The notes under the pieces are model-generated. The model did no database searches and was not told where the DNA came from. It was given only the letters and a program-made list of their open reading frames with translations. A program made the translations under genes and the position numbers. DNA of 64,000 bases from Hyaloperonospora brassicae (Eukaryota > Oomycota > Peronosporomycetes > Peronosporales > Peronosporaceae). Positions 47,101 through 60,797 of the stretch are shown here, in pieces. The stretch's first letter is position 1, and the number at the start of each line of letters is the position of its first letter. The DNA is taken from assembly GCA_947650285.1 (NCBI GenBank), contig CANTFL010001078.1, positions 62,001 to 126,000 of the forward strand, read 5' to 3'.

Positions 47101-50001
47101 AACAGCATCAAGTCGGATCCCGATTACGAATACCGGCTCAAGGGCATTTTGGTGCACTCGGGTGTAGCCCAAGGCGGCCACTATTACTCATTTATTTACG
47201 ACCACATGTCGGAAAAGTGGTTCAAGTACGATGATGAAGACGTGACGCCGTTCGACCCTGCTAACATCGAGACTGAGTGTTTTGGTGGAGTACAGCGTCG
47301 CTCGTGGCACGGATCAAACAACTCGATGGAGATGGAAGTGTTTAGTAACGCACTCATGCTCTTCTATGAGAAAGTTGTGCCTGTCGAACGTTTGACAGTA
47401 TCTGTTCCTGACGCCGAGACCGAATCCGAGACCGCTACCGATGTCGTTGCTCCTGACGAAGAGCGTTGCGAATATGAAGCCGAAGTTTGGAAGTCTAACG
47501 AGGTATTTTTGCAGAACTCGTACCTTTTCGATATGGAATTCCACGGGTTCCTACGGGAGATGGTACAGTCGCAGTACATGAAAGACGCCCAGGTTTCAGC
47601 CACGGAAGAGAACGCAGCATTAGCTCCACCATCATCGCCGCAGTCAAGAGACGATGGCGCTGCACCAGTAGCATTAGCTGTCCAGACAGGACGAACTGAT
47701 GGCGACATCCAAATGACACTCACGGAAATCGGAGTTGAGTTCGTTTTAGGCGTGTTATTGCATTCGCGTGAAAAGCACGGAATCGCACGATGGATCACGG
47801 TGCTTGCATCCAAGTTTACGCTGTCCAAGACGATCTGTGTACGCTTCTTTTCCGCGCTATCGACGTCGAAGCAGATCCTATGGCTGCGTGGATTGCTTTT
47901 TGAGTGCCCTGATTCGATTGCACGTCAGTCATTTGTTCACCTCGTATCTCGAGCACTTACGGCGTACGAGGCTCATATGAAGAAAGAGCAAGCCGTATTG
48001 GACGAATCGAGTGCGGAAGAAGCGATAGCTGCTGACAGGGCAATTATCCGCGCGTTTGTGGAGTCTATCGCTTCGTTCTTGGATCAGACGTCCATTATGC
48101 AGCAGTCCCACTTGGAGGAGTGTTTCATGCTTTTGCGAAACTGCGCTGAAATCAGCGCTACGACGCGTGCTCAGTTGCAAAACGTCGAGATGGTTGCACG
48201 CTTGATTAATTTCTTCCTGTGCGAGCGGGGTCCCAGTGAACTAAAAGATGCATTTCCTTCTTCGACGTTGCGACCGACGGCTTCAAGGTATGCTTCGCCA
48301 GACTACCAGTACCTGCTCGAAGCAGTTGTCGCAATTTTGGGGGTACAAAGGCGCTCAACTGAACCCCTGCTCACTGAGAATAGCACGCTCTATCCACATC
48401 GGACCGTTCTATCCGAGAAAGCCGAACGCGCGCTGACGGAAGTATTCGAAGACTTCCAGAAACCTGGAGGTGTGAATGGCAGGCCAGGCATGGGTCTTGA
48501 AGAGCTCAAGAAGTACTTCTCCGTGTTACTGAGCAGCGCTGTGAGTAGTCTAGCAGTTGAGCAACAGGCCCGGAACATGCTAGCCAAGTACGGCACACCG
48601 AGCGATGACGGAGCAAAGGATGGACCTGGAGCAAGTGCTTTGCGCGTAGAGCTGGGAGGCTTTATTCTGTACTACACAGACATGGCCGGATCATCAGCAA
48701 AGTCCGTACTACAGGATCTTCGAGCATTTGGCTTTAGTGAGGATCTCCAGCGTCACCCCACGTCTAGCAGCGATTGTTTGACAGGAGCTCAAGTGCTTGA
48801 GGGATTGAGTGCTTTGAGTCGCGGGGCATTGCTCAATGATGTGTTTTTCGACTCGGCACTTGAGGAAGAGGCAGAGACAACATCGGAGTTGCTGCTACGG
48901 TTGAGTTTGGGTGACCGCGAAACGTCCACGCGCCTGTTGCGTGCTCTCTTGCACTGCCTGCAGAGCACCGAGACAGGGTGGAAGGGGCAACCCGTGGTCG
49001 ACGCTTGCGCACTTGCAGTGCAGCGTGTTCTGGGTTACGAGTGTGAGTATCAAAGGGAACTTGTGGAGCTGGCACTAACGCACTGCGACTACGGCTTGCT
49101 CAGCTCTGCGCGTAGCCGAGAGAGCCTGCGCTCGCGGTATGCGAATACTACGCACGTTCCGCTTTTCGTGTACCGGCAGCTGGTGATATTGCTGGAGTTG
49201 CGTGCGCGAGTGTCTGCCGTGGGTACGTGGCTGGGCGAGCACCGTAGCGAGTGGGAATGGCTTTACGAGTGGTTACGCATCGAGTCGCTTCAGCCCAGCC
49301 TAGGTGGACGCTTGTCGTTACTAAGACGCGAGCCAGCGAAAGAGGAAATGCTGTGGCGATTGGGTGAGGCATTAGGCATACCATATCAGAAGGAGCAGCG
49401 GCGATATATGGTGGAAGGCGCCGGGTATGCCTCCGTCAATGGTGTGTACGTTAGCTCTTCGATCCACGACAACTGCTTGACGTACGCTTGTGTCAAGAGC
49501 GACATCGAGTACACTCTTTTTCGATGCTGCATGCCCAGCAAAGCTCGTCGCTGGTACATTTCCTACTCCCCGAACAAGAACCTGCTCGGAACAATGTCAG
49601 ATGAAGATTTTTACTTTGTACAGTCGAACATTGACGACGAGTTTCCGCCAGTGGATGGCTGGAAGGTGTGGGCCAAGAACGAGAAAGCCAAGCCTCCTGT
49701 GCCCACGGTTCGTCTCTATAGCTCTACGGTCGCTGTGCTAGATGGTGAGTGTGACGCCGTAGATGCCTCCGACTCATGCGACGGTTACACGGATGGCGGT
49801 GGCTTTCCCGAGCACGAGGAGGGATCACCTGCTTCGATTGCGCCTTCGGCCGATGTCGTAGAGACGGTGGGAGTAGACGCGGACGCAGAGACAGTGGAGT
49901 ATGATGACAGCGAGGACGAGATCCGCGATAGCAACGAGCGTTTCCGAGCGGTGCATTTGGACACACAGGAAAATGGCAGCGGCACGGACGACTTCATGTA
50001 A
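41154..50001 (+). CDS. Giant ubiquitin-specific protease (USP, C19 family)
   Basis: Exon 1 is 41154-41413 and exon 2 is 41529-50001; the 115-nt intron has donor GTACGT and acceptor CTTAG. The product is 2,910 aa. The C19 catalytic domain (about 1563-2037) has Cys box GLKNQGCSCYMNSFLQQLFM (nucleophile Cys1572, TGC 45982) and His box LVHSGVAQGGHYYSFIYD (His1971). A Cys-x2-Cys zinc pair (CELCATKK) lies before FGSLPNLLILHLKRFDLDY. Helical repeats flank it on both sides, as in USP9X, USP24 and USP34. Other parts are a ubiquitin-like region (about 942-1044), a Tudor-like insert inside the catalytic domain (about 1614-1674), an EF-hand-like segment (about 2387-2477) and a module of about 100 residues occurring twice (about 311-410 and 2711-2814; GTAAVNGVY and GYASVNGVY). 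It removes ubiquitin from proteins; the substrate is unknown. Without exon 1 the frame would start inside the intron. Confidence 0.9.
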
Positions 50002-52332
50002 GCAAGCGAACTCAAGGAGAGTAAAATTATGTAGCTTTCTGTCATGCGTCCCAGCCGCACGGACTCGGTGTTTGCGGGCCATAGGGATCCTGGCCAGCAG
50101 GCACGGAGAGGAGCAGGCGGCGAAGATTGATTTAAGAGAGTTGCCATTTTTAACTGAAGCTTTGCCGAAGATGACGGACTGACTGGATGCGCCGAGCGTA
50201 TCCGTTTCGTTCGTGCGAACGACTCGATGTAACGCATGTTCTGGTACAAACGCCAGGACGTGCTAGCCCAGGCTTTAGTTGAATGCTACCATTATCGTTG
50301 TGATTGTTCAGCCCGAGTAGATCGATACAGCGAGGGGTGGTATGGTACCAGTAGGTACAGTCAAGCAGTGTAGTGCTCTAGTAGATACGTAAGCGTGTAG
50401 ATTCGAGTTGTCGGGTAGGTAAGATGCCTACAAAAAGCTAAATGATACGCACGAAGGCACGGATCGTCATACCATATGGTGAGCGATGTATGCACAAACT
50501 TAGTTGCGCGAATTTGTACATGTCCGCATAAGCCACATCGTGATGCGCTAGCGTACATGCACACCGATGCAAACCCCGAGTCTGGTTGTTGATCGTACTA
50601 GCAGAGTGCTGACTGATGTCACAAACAATGTTGATTGCCCGCCTATGCGTCAATGGAATACATGACGCAGTACTGAGCTAGTAAGCACTTCTCGCGCAGT
50701 GTCCTTGGCCCCTCGATGCACATCGCGTATGCTAACATCTCTTCGTTTGGGGGGGGGTGTCATTCGGTGCAGACACAATCCCCGACATGTTACTGCACAT
50801 TTGATACACCCGCGCAGTCTGCTTCCACATGCTCGTGTTCGTGTTCTCGTGTCTTCCCACTGCTTTGCTGGTGCAGAGAGTACGGACAAATGCACGTGAG
50901 TTCGAGCTTTGGCCATGCATCAGCCTAAGCAGTCGGAGCAATGGCAAACGTAGCTGCGCGTTGCTACAACCATGCGACATATCGTGCAGGCGACTCACAC
51001 ATTCGACACAGTGCAGTCTTACTCAGTGCCCTAGCAAGAGTCTGCTATACCGATGTCACGGACACCGCTCGACGCACAAGTTTGCGAGAGCGAGAGTCGC
51101 ATGGCCTAACTGTATCGGACGCTGTAGGCAAAGTCGTTGGCCGGTTGTCGGCCGTGATGTGAGCAAACGATGGGACGCACGCTGCTGATCCTGAGCCGAG
51201 GACACGTTGCAGGACCGTCGTGACTCACCTCGCACGAGCCCTACTCGTCATCAACGCATCGACGTGCCTTCAATATTTGCCCATGATGTGTCGAAATTTT
51301 GACTCGATAGTGCAAGCGAACAATTTTTCGGCGCTGGCTGCAGCGGTCGGGTTTATTCCCCCCAGACATTCCCTTCTTCTCCTTTGCTGCGCGATGTGCG
51401 TCTACGAAAGGTCGGCCGATCAAGGGCAACGCCGTTGCATGTGGCCATAAGCTGATCATGGCGAGCGCTTTGTCAGGAGCTAATGGGAAGCCAAACGCCC
51501 CTCGCGCCCATTTGCTCGTTGACATGGATCGACTACCAGTGTACTGGTCAAGAGGGATACATAAAGCCCGAGCTATTCATACAGTCTTTGATCACGAAGG
51601 CGCTGCCACAAGTCGCAAGTGTACTCGTCGCACGCTATTGTTGTTGTTGGTACGAGCCACACGCTTAGTCTCTTTTACCAACTGCAGTGCAAACGAGAAT
51701 GTCTCGGCAGGCACTTTCGAGCCGCAGCTCGTCGACCCGGTCGATACCTGTTGCATATCCTATGAATGTGCTATTGCCGTGCACGAAGGTGTTGTAAGAT
51801 GCTGCTCGCTCGCGCCACGAGCTCTTTCCCGACGGTCAATCCCTCTGTCCCCATGCGCAACGTGACAGCTATTGCTGCGGTTCTTCGGTCCAGTACGACG
51901 CGTCGTCCGCCCTGAACGGTTCCGCACGAGGGGTTCGCGTGGCGTCAACCGGTACGCGTCAGCTGTTTCGTTTCAAGTGGCACCTCACGTCCGTCGATGA
52001 TACCCACTGCAGGTCAGAGGGGACCGACCGACCAGACCGGATCCAGATGGACGCTCTGCACGCAAACCCCCAACAGTAGCGCCTCGTTCCCCTCTTCAGT
52101 CTCCATCATCGGACGCACCAGCTGCTTCGCCCCGTTCAGTTGAAGCACCACATGTCCACACCGGCTGTTCCAGCGCCCTGTGCGTGCAGACCATGTGGCG
52201 AGACGTCTTTTATCAAGTGGCGCAAGTCAAAAGCAGCAGCCAACTGACTGGACACCACGAAACCCGTCCGGCAGCCGGCGTCGTGCGATCGCCAACGACG
52301 GCATCTGCTCAGTGCGCTCCCCGCCGACCACT

Positions 52333-52368
52333 TGTGTGCGTGTGGGTGTGCGTGTGGGTGTGTGTGTA
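52333..52368. repeat. (TG)n-rich simple repeat
   Basis: GTGTGCGTGTGGGTGTGCGT continuing as GTGGGTGTGTGTGT, within the 500 bp upstream of the PARP-finger gene. Confidence 0.75.
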
Positions 52369-52601
52369 TTTACGATAGCGGCCGTGCCAAACGACGACGA
52401 CTCGGAGCTGCTGGTTGCCACCCACGACGCGCACGGCTTCCGTCGCGATTTGGTTAAGTCGGCGCCCGATCGTCACGAGCGAGCGAGTGGACGAACGACC
52501 GCCCAGTCTCTTGACCAAAGCGGCTGCGACGCGAGGGCCGCCTGGAGCTCAACGCCCCGGAGAGGTCCGACAACGCACAAGTGCATTTGCTGTCAACGCC
52601 A

Positions 52602-52632
52602 AAGAAGAAGACGAAGACGAAGACGAAGACGC
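52602..52632. repeat. (GAC/GAA)n trinucleotide repeat
   Basis: AAGAAGAAGACGAAGACGAA continuing as GACGAAGAC, about 200 bp upstream of the PARP-finger start codon. It keeps several frames open and produces false acidic or arginine-rich proteins. Confidence 0.75.
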
Positions 52633-52829
52633 TCTGCGTTGCTACTGCTGTCTGCAGTTGGCTTTGGACGTTTGTCAGTGTGTCATTTTGTCGACCTGCG
52701 CCTTCACGTGCTGCTTCAGCGTCGTCTGCTTCGCTTGCGCTGTCGCGTTCGACGGAAAACGGACTGAAGTGCGCCGTTCGCACCCGCTGACCTTCAGCAA
52801 CAGCAGCAGCAGCAGCTTTACGTCCCGTC

Positions 52830-53171
52830 ATGACGACGCAAGTGGGCGAGTTCCCGCGGCCGCTGTCGTCAGGGCCTCGTCCGCGCTCGGGCACGTCCTG
52901 GAGTCGCTGCGACCAGGCGGTGGCCCGCGTCGCCCCTAGTGCCACGACGACCTGTCAAGTCTGCTCCAAGCGCATCGGTCAGGGCGAGTGGCAACTCGGG
53001 CTCATGTTCATTCACGTCGAGGGCTACATGCTCATGGAGTGGTACCACTTGCAGTGCTCCAAGTCGCTGCAGGGCAATGGCCTCTCGGATGTCCTCGAGA
53101 CGGTGCAGAGCGAGATGACGGATGGCCAGAAGCAGGTGTTCCGCTTGGCTTGCCAGGAAGCTTCGGCATAG
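52830..53171 (+). CDS. Small protein with a single PARP-type zinc finger
   Basis: 113 aa, one exon. Cys42-x2-Cys45 (TCQVCSKRIGQGEWQLG) and His73-x2-Cys76 (MEWYHLQCSK) give the Cys-Cys-His-Cys pattern and the WYHxxC signature of the zf-PARP fold, known for reading DNA strand breaks in PARP-1 and DNA ligase III. There is no catalytic domain: 41 residues of low-complexity N terminus precede the finger and 37 helical residues follow. The frame upstream is closed by a TGA, so ATG 52830 is the likely start. CAG repeats sit immediately before it. It could be a stand-alone nick sensor or adaptor, which is an inference; the finger itself is clear. Confidence 0.75.
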   Translation: MTTQVGEFPRPLSSGPRPRSGTSWSRCDQAVARVAPSATTTCQVCSKRIGQGEWQLGLMFIHVEGYMLMEWYHLQCSKSLQGNGLSDVLETVQSEMTDGQKQVFRLACQEASA

Positions 53172-54254
53172 CCACTAGAGGTGCCGACCCGACGTCAGTG
53201 GGTTCGTCGATCGACTGCTGAGAAGCCGACTTGGGCTCCTCGATGTATCAATGTCGTGTACTATCAAAAGTGTGTGTGTGTCGTGGAGCAAGTCACAGTA
53301 GCAAGCGCTCGCGAATGTGCTGTCCAAGTAGCACGAAAGAAGACGCACTGGACGAATGAGGCAATAGACGTGAACACTCATTCGGTGCAAGGGGAGATAA
53401 GCAGAACCAGAAGAAATTACAGCAACGTACGTACGTATATACCTTCGTAGCTTGTGACCATGTCGTACGCCCAAAGCCGCGGGCGCTCTCTTACCTCTGT
53501 TACAAGGTCAATTAGGCAGCCGTTTGTTGTCCATCATGCTCGTTGTGCAATTGACGAGACGCCAGGAATTGACATGTCTAGAAAGTGCCTTCATCATACG
53601 CAGCGTGGATAGTGTCGTAGTATGACGCCGTCGGGATGTTTTGCAGACGTGCGTACCGAAGTTCTTTCTGAGAACGACTGTTTGCATGAACAATAGTCAG
53701 CGTCCCCTTTGGTTTATCGCAGCTCGCAACGATATCGGGTCAAGAAGACGCCTGCATGGACCACCCAACTTCTTACGCATTCGACATGGTGCTCGAAAGA
53801 TCCCAATTTGTCAGAGCTACGACCGCCGCCTCATCAGCTCTCGCGGCCACTGCGGTGATCTGTCTACTTCTCACCAACTCTGTTGTCGATACTGCCGAAC
53901 TGCTTCGTTGGCATTGCTGAAAGCAGGTAGCAACTTGACGTGTGTTTGTCCACGTCCACGTCAACTACGATATACGCAATGGAGAGAAAGCTGACACTGC
54001 TCGAAAACCTGTAACACAAACAAAAGCCTGTTCGAGACCTTGTCAAGACCGTGCAGCGCAAGATAGCTGAAGTACGCAAGAATGTCTTCAGATATCACAA
54101 AACAGCAAGTGCTGTGCGGAACCAGTACACAGGATCCTAGCAATCTACATGCAGTGGAACAGAACCCCGGTCACGTACATGGATGGGTGAACAAGTACCC
54201 ATGGAGCGTTCAGGACAATTTCCCACCAATTGCCGTCTCCCACATCTTCATTTT
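53172..54254. other. Intergenic region between convergent genes
   Basis: About 1.1 kb between the 3' ends of the PARP-finger gene and the MYST gene. Only short frames without recognisable domains and a small (GTAC)-rich spot near 53428 are visible. Confidence 0.55.
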
Positions 54255-56263
<2,009 letters not shown>

Positions 56264-56524
56264 ATTGTGTTGAGGTGCTATTCACACGAGATTATGGTTT
56301 TCGCCGATGCTTTGAAGAAGTACTCCGTCCCACCAAAAAGACTGCAGCAGGAGTGCTATGTCAGCGGGTTCGACAGCTCGCTTCACAATGTATCCATCCA
56401 GTTGCAAACGTACCCTCGCGCAGCTGCAAACACGACCGTAACCTCTCAGCGGCGCGACAGCGACCGGTCGCGCTCCCCCACTATACTGACAGTCGTTCCT
56501 TCCGCCCACGGCGAAAATAGCAGC
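56264..56524. promoter_or_regulatory. Short divergent promoter, MYST HAT and membrane protein
   Basis: 261 bp separate the MYST start codon from ATG 56525. The frame of the membrane-protein gene stays open through much of this interval, so a longer N terminus from ATG 56294 is possible but less likely. No TATA box was identified. Confidence 0.5.
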
Positions 56525-59500
56525 ATGACCGACCACGAGCTCGAGCTGGACGAACGCCGAGCGTCCCGGCAGCCGCTGCTGGAGCTGCACGACGGTAGTG
56601 ACGACGAACAGGACGCCACACGTCGGAAGAAGCAGAAGACGCCGTGGTATCGAAGTCGTCTCTTTACTGTACCAAGCGCCGTGCTGCTGCTCTTGAGCCT
56701 CACGTACGTTGTCGTTTCGAGCCAAATCCTGCGAGTGGCCACACAGACCATTCGAGACACGACGATGCACATGGAAAGTATGGATCTGAGCCATCCAGCG
56801 GCGACATCGGTGATGCTGAATCTGAGTCTGAGTCTCGTGGCGACGTCCCCGTTCCCAGCAACGATAGACGCTGCGATGTTTGCGATTGCGTACGAGCACG
56901 TCACAGTTGGCGGCTTCCAGGCGCCTTCAATGAACGTCCGTCGTGGTGTGAACGATCAGGTATTTCCTAACGCAACGCTCGGAATTCAGAACAAGAAGGC
57001 GTGGGATCACTTTGCAGGGGACATGATGAGGCTTGCTCAGGTTCAGTTCGAGATCAAAAGCTCGCTGACCATTCACGTGCAACTGCTGGGATCGTTCGTA
57101 ACTTGGAGTGTCTCGGGCGTTCCGTTGCATAAGACGATGATGTTCAAAGGGATGAACGGACTGCAGGACATGCAGATTGCTCATGTAGACATGGAATACT
57201 CGACGCAAAAACAGGTGGTAGCGACCATCAAGACGTGCGTTCGCAATCCGTCGATCGCGACGATCCGACCAGTAGGGGCGCTATGTCTCAACGCCCACTA
57301 TCCAGAATTTGGAGAAGGCACGTTGGTAGCGCACATGAAGACGGCAGCGGACACGGGATTGTCGGTGGCTGACGAGCAACCATCTCACCCGTTCTGTGCA
57401 TCATTGCAGGGAACAAAAGACATGCGCAAGGGGTATAATTTGCTGGTATTGCAAGGCGAAATGCTGGGTGCAAACTCGGATGCGATCAGTGGACTAATTA
57501 CCAAATATTTGAGCAACGTGTCGGCAGCACTTACGGTTGTGACGTGCGACCCTCAGGCGACTTCGGTGGAGCTGTATAACCAAGCAATGAAGAATTTGAC
57601 GATCAGGAGCTCGTTGCCGCCGCAGAAAAGCCCGCTTGTTGGGAATATGTTTTTCCATGGCATCTCCATGCATGCCCCACCAAAAAACAAGGAAAACGAT
57701 ATCATACAGCTTGATACTGCTGTCGCTGTAGAGGCGGCCAGCCCATTGGGGCTCCATTCAGCACTGACTATTACAGATGTGCGTATGAACGTGAATCTCA
57801 CGAGCGCGGACGAGACTCTAGGAATACTGTCAACCACGTCTGTCGATATTATCGATGGAAAACTGGTAGGCCGAAGAAACATATCAGTCGATTGTCGGAC
57901 GGAGCTCTACTTTGCTGATGGGGGAATAGCTTTTGGCAGGTTTGTTCGGGCATCTGTCGTCGAGGAGAAAATTTCGTTGACTCTCGCTGGAAGCATGGAC
58001 GTGGTGTGTCATGGAGCTTTAGGTACAGTGTCACGGATTGAGACATGATACGCATGATATTTGGTTGACGGTGAATACATGTGCTTGTTTCCTTTCTTTC
58101 AGGTACGCTCAAGCTGGCGGGCTTGCCTCTCAAGACCACTGCTCTCTTGCACGGAATGGACAACTTTCAGGATGTAACAATCAAGAGCTTCAGCCTGCCG
58201 GGGACGAGTGCCACGACAGCAGACGAAGAACCAATCTTGACACAGGTTGAGATCGTCAACCCGTCCGTTTTCACAGTTTCCATCGGCACACTCACGATGG
58301 ACTTGAGCTTAAGCACACCACGAGAGAAATTTGGGGTACTCCACGGTACGATGAATCTGGTCCCCGGGAGGAACAAGCTGAAATTGAATGGTCTGTTGAA
58401 GCCGAACAAAGACGAAGCCGGTCAAGTCAGTGATGCCGTGGCCGACTTTTTCTCTACTTACCTCAACGGAAACAGCTCGCAAGTCGTTGTTACGATTACG
58501 CACACGCACTACGCAAGCTGTATCTGGATGCAAGAGGCGCTGGTGGGATTGACAATTGCAACTAGCTTTCCAGGAGTCGATGAAGGCTTCCAGATGATCT
58601 CGGATATTGGAATAAAGCAGCTTGATGTTATCTTGGACGAGCTCTTGCCTGGCGAGGGACAACTGGTAACCAATACGCGTATGCAAGTCCGCACGGACAT
58701 GGTGGCGAAGGTGAAGATGCCAGAAGCCGTTAAGATTTCCTTGCAGATTTCGAACTCGTCGGTCGCAATCACTCTCCAAAACGAAAACGGGCATTGTATT
58801 GGCTCGTTGGTATCGGGTCGAGAAAGTTGCCAATACAACCAAACGGAAGATGGAGCATTCCGGTTGAATATGAGCCACTTTTATCCGATTGGTTTTAGCA
58901 ACCTCGGTGACGTCAGTGGAATGTCTGGATTCATCGAAGATTTGCTTACGAAAAATGGAAGTGTCATGATGCGATTGGCAAGTAGTATCGCTTCTGCCCA
59001 AGGAGCGTTCCCCGATGTTGAGACAAAAATGGGCATACTCGCACTTCGCAATATTCCAGTTCGGGGCGAGCCGCTCCTCCCGGCAATGGATTCTTTTCGC
59101 CACCCGCCGGTCAAGGTCCTCAATATCGACATTCGCCGAGGGTCGAAGCTGTCGATGGTGATGTCGATGAAATTCTCTCTGTACAACCCCTCGATAGTGC
59201 AAACAAAGTTGGGCTCACTGACGCTCGATGTCTTTTTCGATGGAGCACGAATGGGTTCTGCGAAAATTTCAGATTTCAGTCTGAACTGCTGTGGCAAACC
59301 GACGATTCTCCACGGTATTTTTGTGTACAATCCGCAGCCAAACGATTCCACAACTGCAAAGAGATTCTTGTCGAATTTTGTCTGCGGTTACTTCACACAC
59401 GGAGCTGCCCAGGAGGTACACCTGTTCTTGAGTCGTCTCTTATCGTCCAGTTGTGTGATCTTATGCGAACTTTGCGGTGTTTGTTCTCGTAGATTGATAT

Positions 59501-60175
59501 CAGAGGATCATCTGAAAGCACGCCGCTGGATTTGCTGAAGCCAGCAATGAAGGCACTCTCGATTCCGTCGAAGCTGCCTACTTTGGCGGAGCTGTTCCCG
59601 TTGACGCCAACTCTCGTCACATCGTCGTTGTTGTACATTCCGTCAATCTTGCACCTAACACGGATTCCGACATCTCTTGAGCTACGGAACCCGTTCAGTG
59701 AGCACATTACGTTGACAACAGTGGACCTGGAGCTGTATCCGTGCGAAGACCAGGTTATGGGTACGTTAGAACGTCTTGCAAACATGAGCTTATCAAGGTG
59801 CTCACGGTTGCTATGATGACAGGCAATGACGGCAGAATGGTGTGCAAAAAGTACTTTGACGACTCGCTCGCTCGATTTGCTCCTGCACTATTTGAGCCGA
59901 TCTATATCCCTGCAAACACGGATAGCTGCTTCTCCTGCTGTCAGGGCTCACACTGCGCCGATCATGTGATGCTGTGTCCACGTGCATCGGTTGGTAAATG
60001 TTTGAGTGCTGACGTACAGAGCTTCTTGAGTCCGGAGGCTATTGCGACTGTCATTCACTCGCTGACAGGCGGATTGCTGATGAGAGTAAACGGCACAGTA
60101 GGAGCATCAATCGGTAGCTACGCTACGCACCTGTTTTACCAGCAAGATGATCTTTTCGTCGCGATGGCCAAGTAG
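56525..60175 (+). CDS. Type II membrane protein with repeated LEA-2/DUF3712-like units, four exons
   Basis: Exons are 56525-58022, 58103-59415, 59493-59760 and 59823-60175; introns (80, 77 and 62 nt) have GTACAG, GTACAC and GTACGT donors and CAG/TAG acceptors. The product is 1,143 aa. A short acidic cytosolic tail with RQPLLEL is followed by a basic stop (RRKKQK) and one transmembrane helix (VPSAVLLLLSLTYVVVSSQI, about 48-67). The rest is a long lumenal or extracellular region with many Asn-x-Ser/Thr sites. Units with an NPS-type turn and GxLTxD strand recur (RNPSIATIRPVG, VNPSVFTVSIGTLTMDL, YNPSIVQTKLGSLTLDVFF, RNPFSEHITLTTVDLEL). This recalls LEA-2 or fungal DUF3712 proteins, which are proposed to handle lipids or sit at membranes. 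ATG 56525 is preferred over ATG 56294. The 3' end is uncertain: coding-like DNA continues to 60365. Confidence 0.75.
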
Positions 60176-60797
60176 TTGTCGTGATTGTAACGGAGCGGTA
60201 AGTGTAGTGCTATGTATTGACCATAGTGTGTGCTTTGTGTTCCGCAATTTGGCGCATGGTCAATCCAGTTTTGCTGACAGTCTTACAGCTGGCAGTGTGC
60301 TTGTTCGTCTTGCCAAGATACGCGTTTCGATCAATGTTGATAGCAGCCTGACGTCGAAGCTGTAGCATAACTTGTAGCTAGCTTCACCGAGATGAGCAGG
60401 GACGTGAACTGCCACAGCATCGATTGATCCACCATCAGCAGAGTTCATAGACCGTTGGAAAGCACGTGCCCGTGACGCCGCGGTCCACTCAGCTGCAAGA
60501 TAGACATGATGGTGACAACGGGATCGTATTGTGAAGTTGACGGGGAGCGTGCGGCCAAACGAGTGACCCTCTTGCGCTTGCTCATGTCACTAGCCGGTGT
60601 TTTATGTACCCGGTTGATGGCAGTGTCGATGCAACTACGAACAAGCTAAGTGTACTCAACGCGTGCATGTTTACCACTCGACTGTGAGCGTGACCAAAGT
60701 CACAATGGCGTTCAGGAAGCTGTGATTCTGCTCAGTCGTGCACGCGATGTTGATCGCGCAAATTGGTTGGCCCCGACGATGAAGTTGCAGTCTCTAG
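60176..60797. other. Downstream region with a possible extra exon
   Basis: Just after the stop of the membrane-protein gene, another frame reads GQVVVVIVTER up to a GTAAGT donor at 60198. After an acceptor GCTGACAG at 60280 it continues as LTAGSVLVRLAKIRVSINVD to a TAG at 60363-60365, in matching phase. No clean way to join it to the upstream exon was found. The remainder of the interval shows no gene. Confidence 0.4.

Larger units (their letters stand above)
50002..52829. other. Intergenic region, no gene supported
   Basis: 2.8 kb between the USP stop and the PARP-finger gene. A run of nine or ten G lies near 50749-50758. Overlapping short frames at 51458-51865 read well in more than one frame but carry no domain and have no splice model, so no gene is called. 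The last 500 bp are rich in simple repeats and are probably the leader and promoter of the next gene. Confidence 0.5.

Noticed and set aside
52415..52939. 174-codon frame overlapping the PARP-finger start
   Set aside because: It is kept open by trinucleotide repeats, has no domain and conflicts with the zinc-finger frame.
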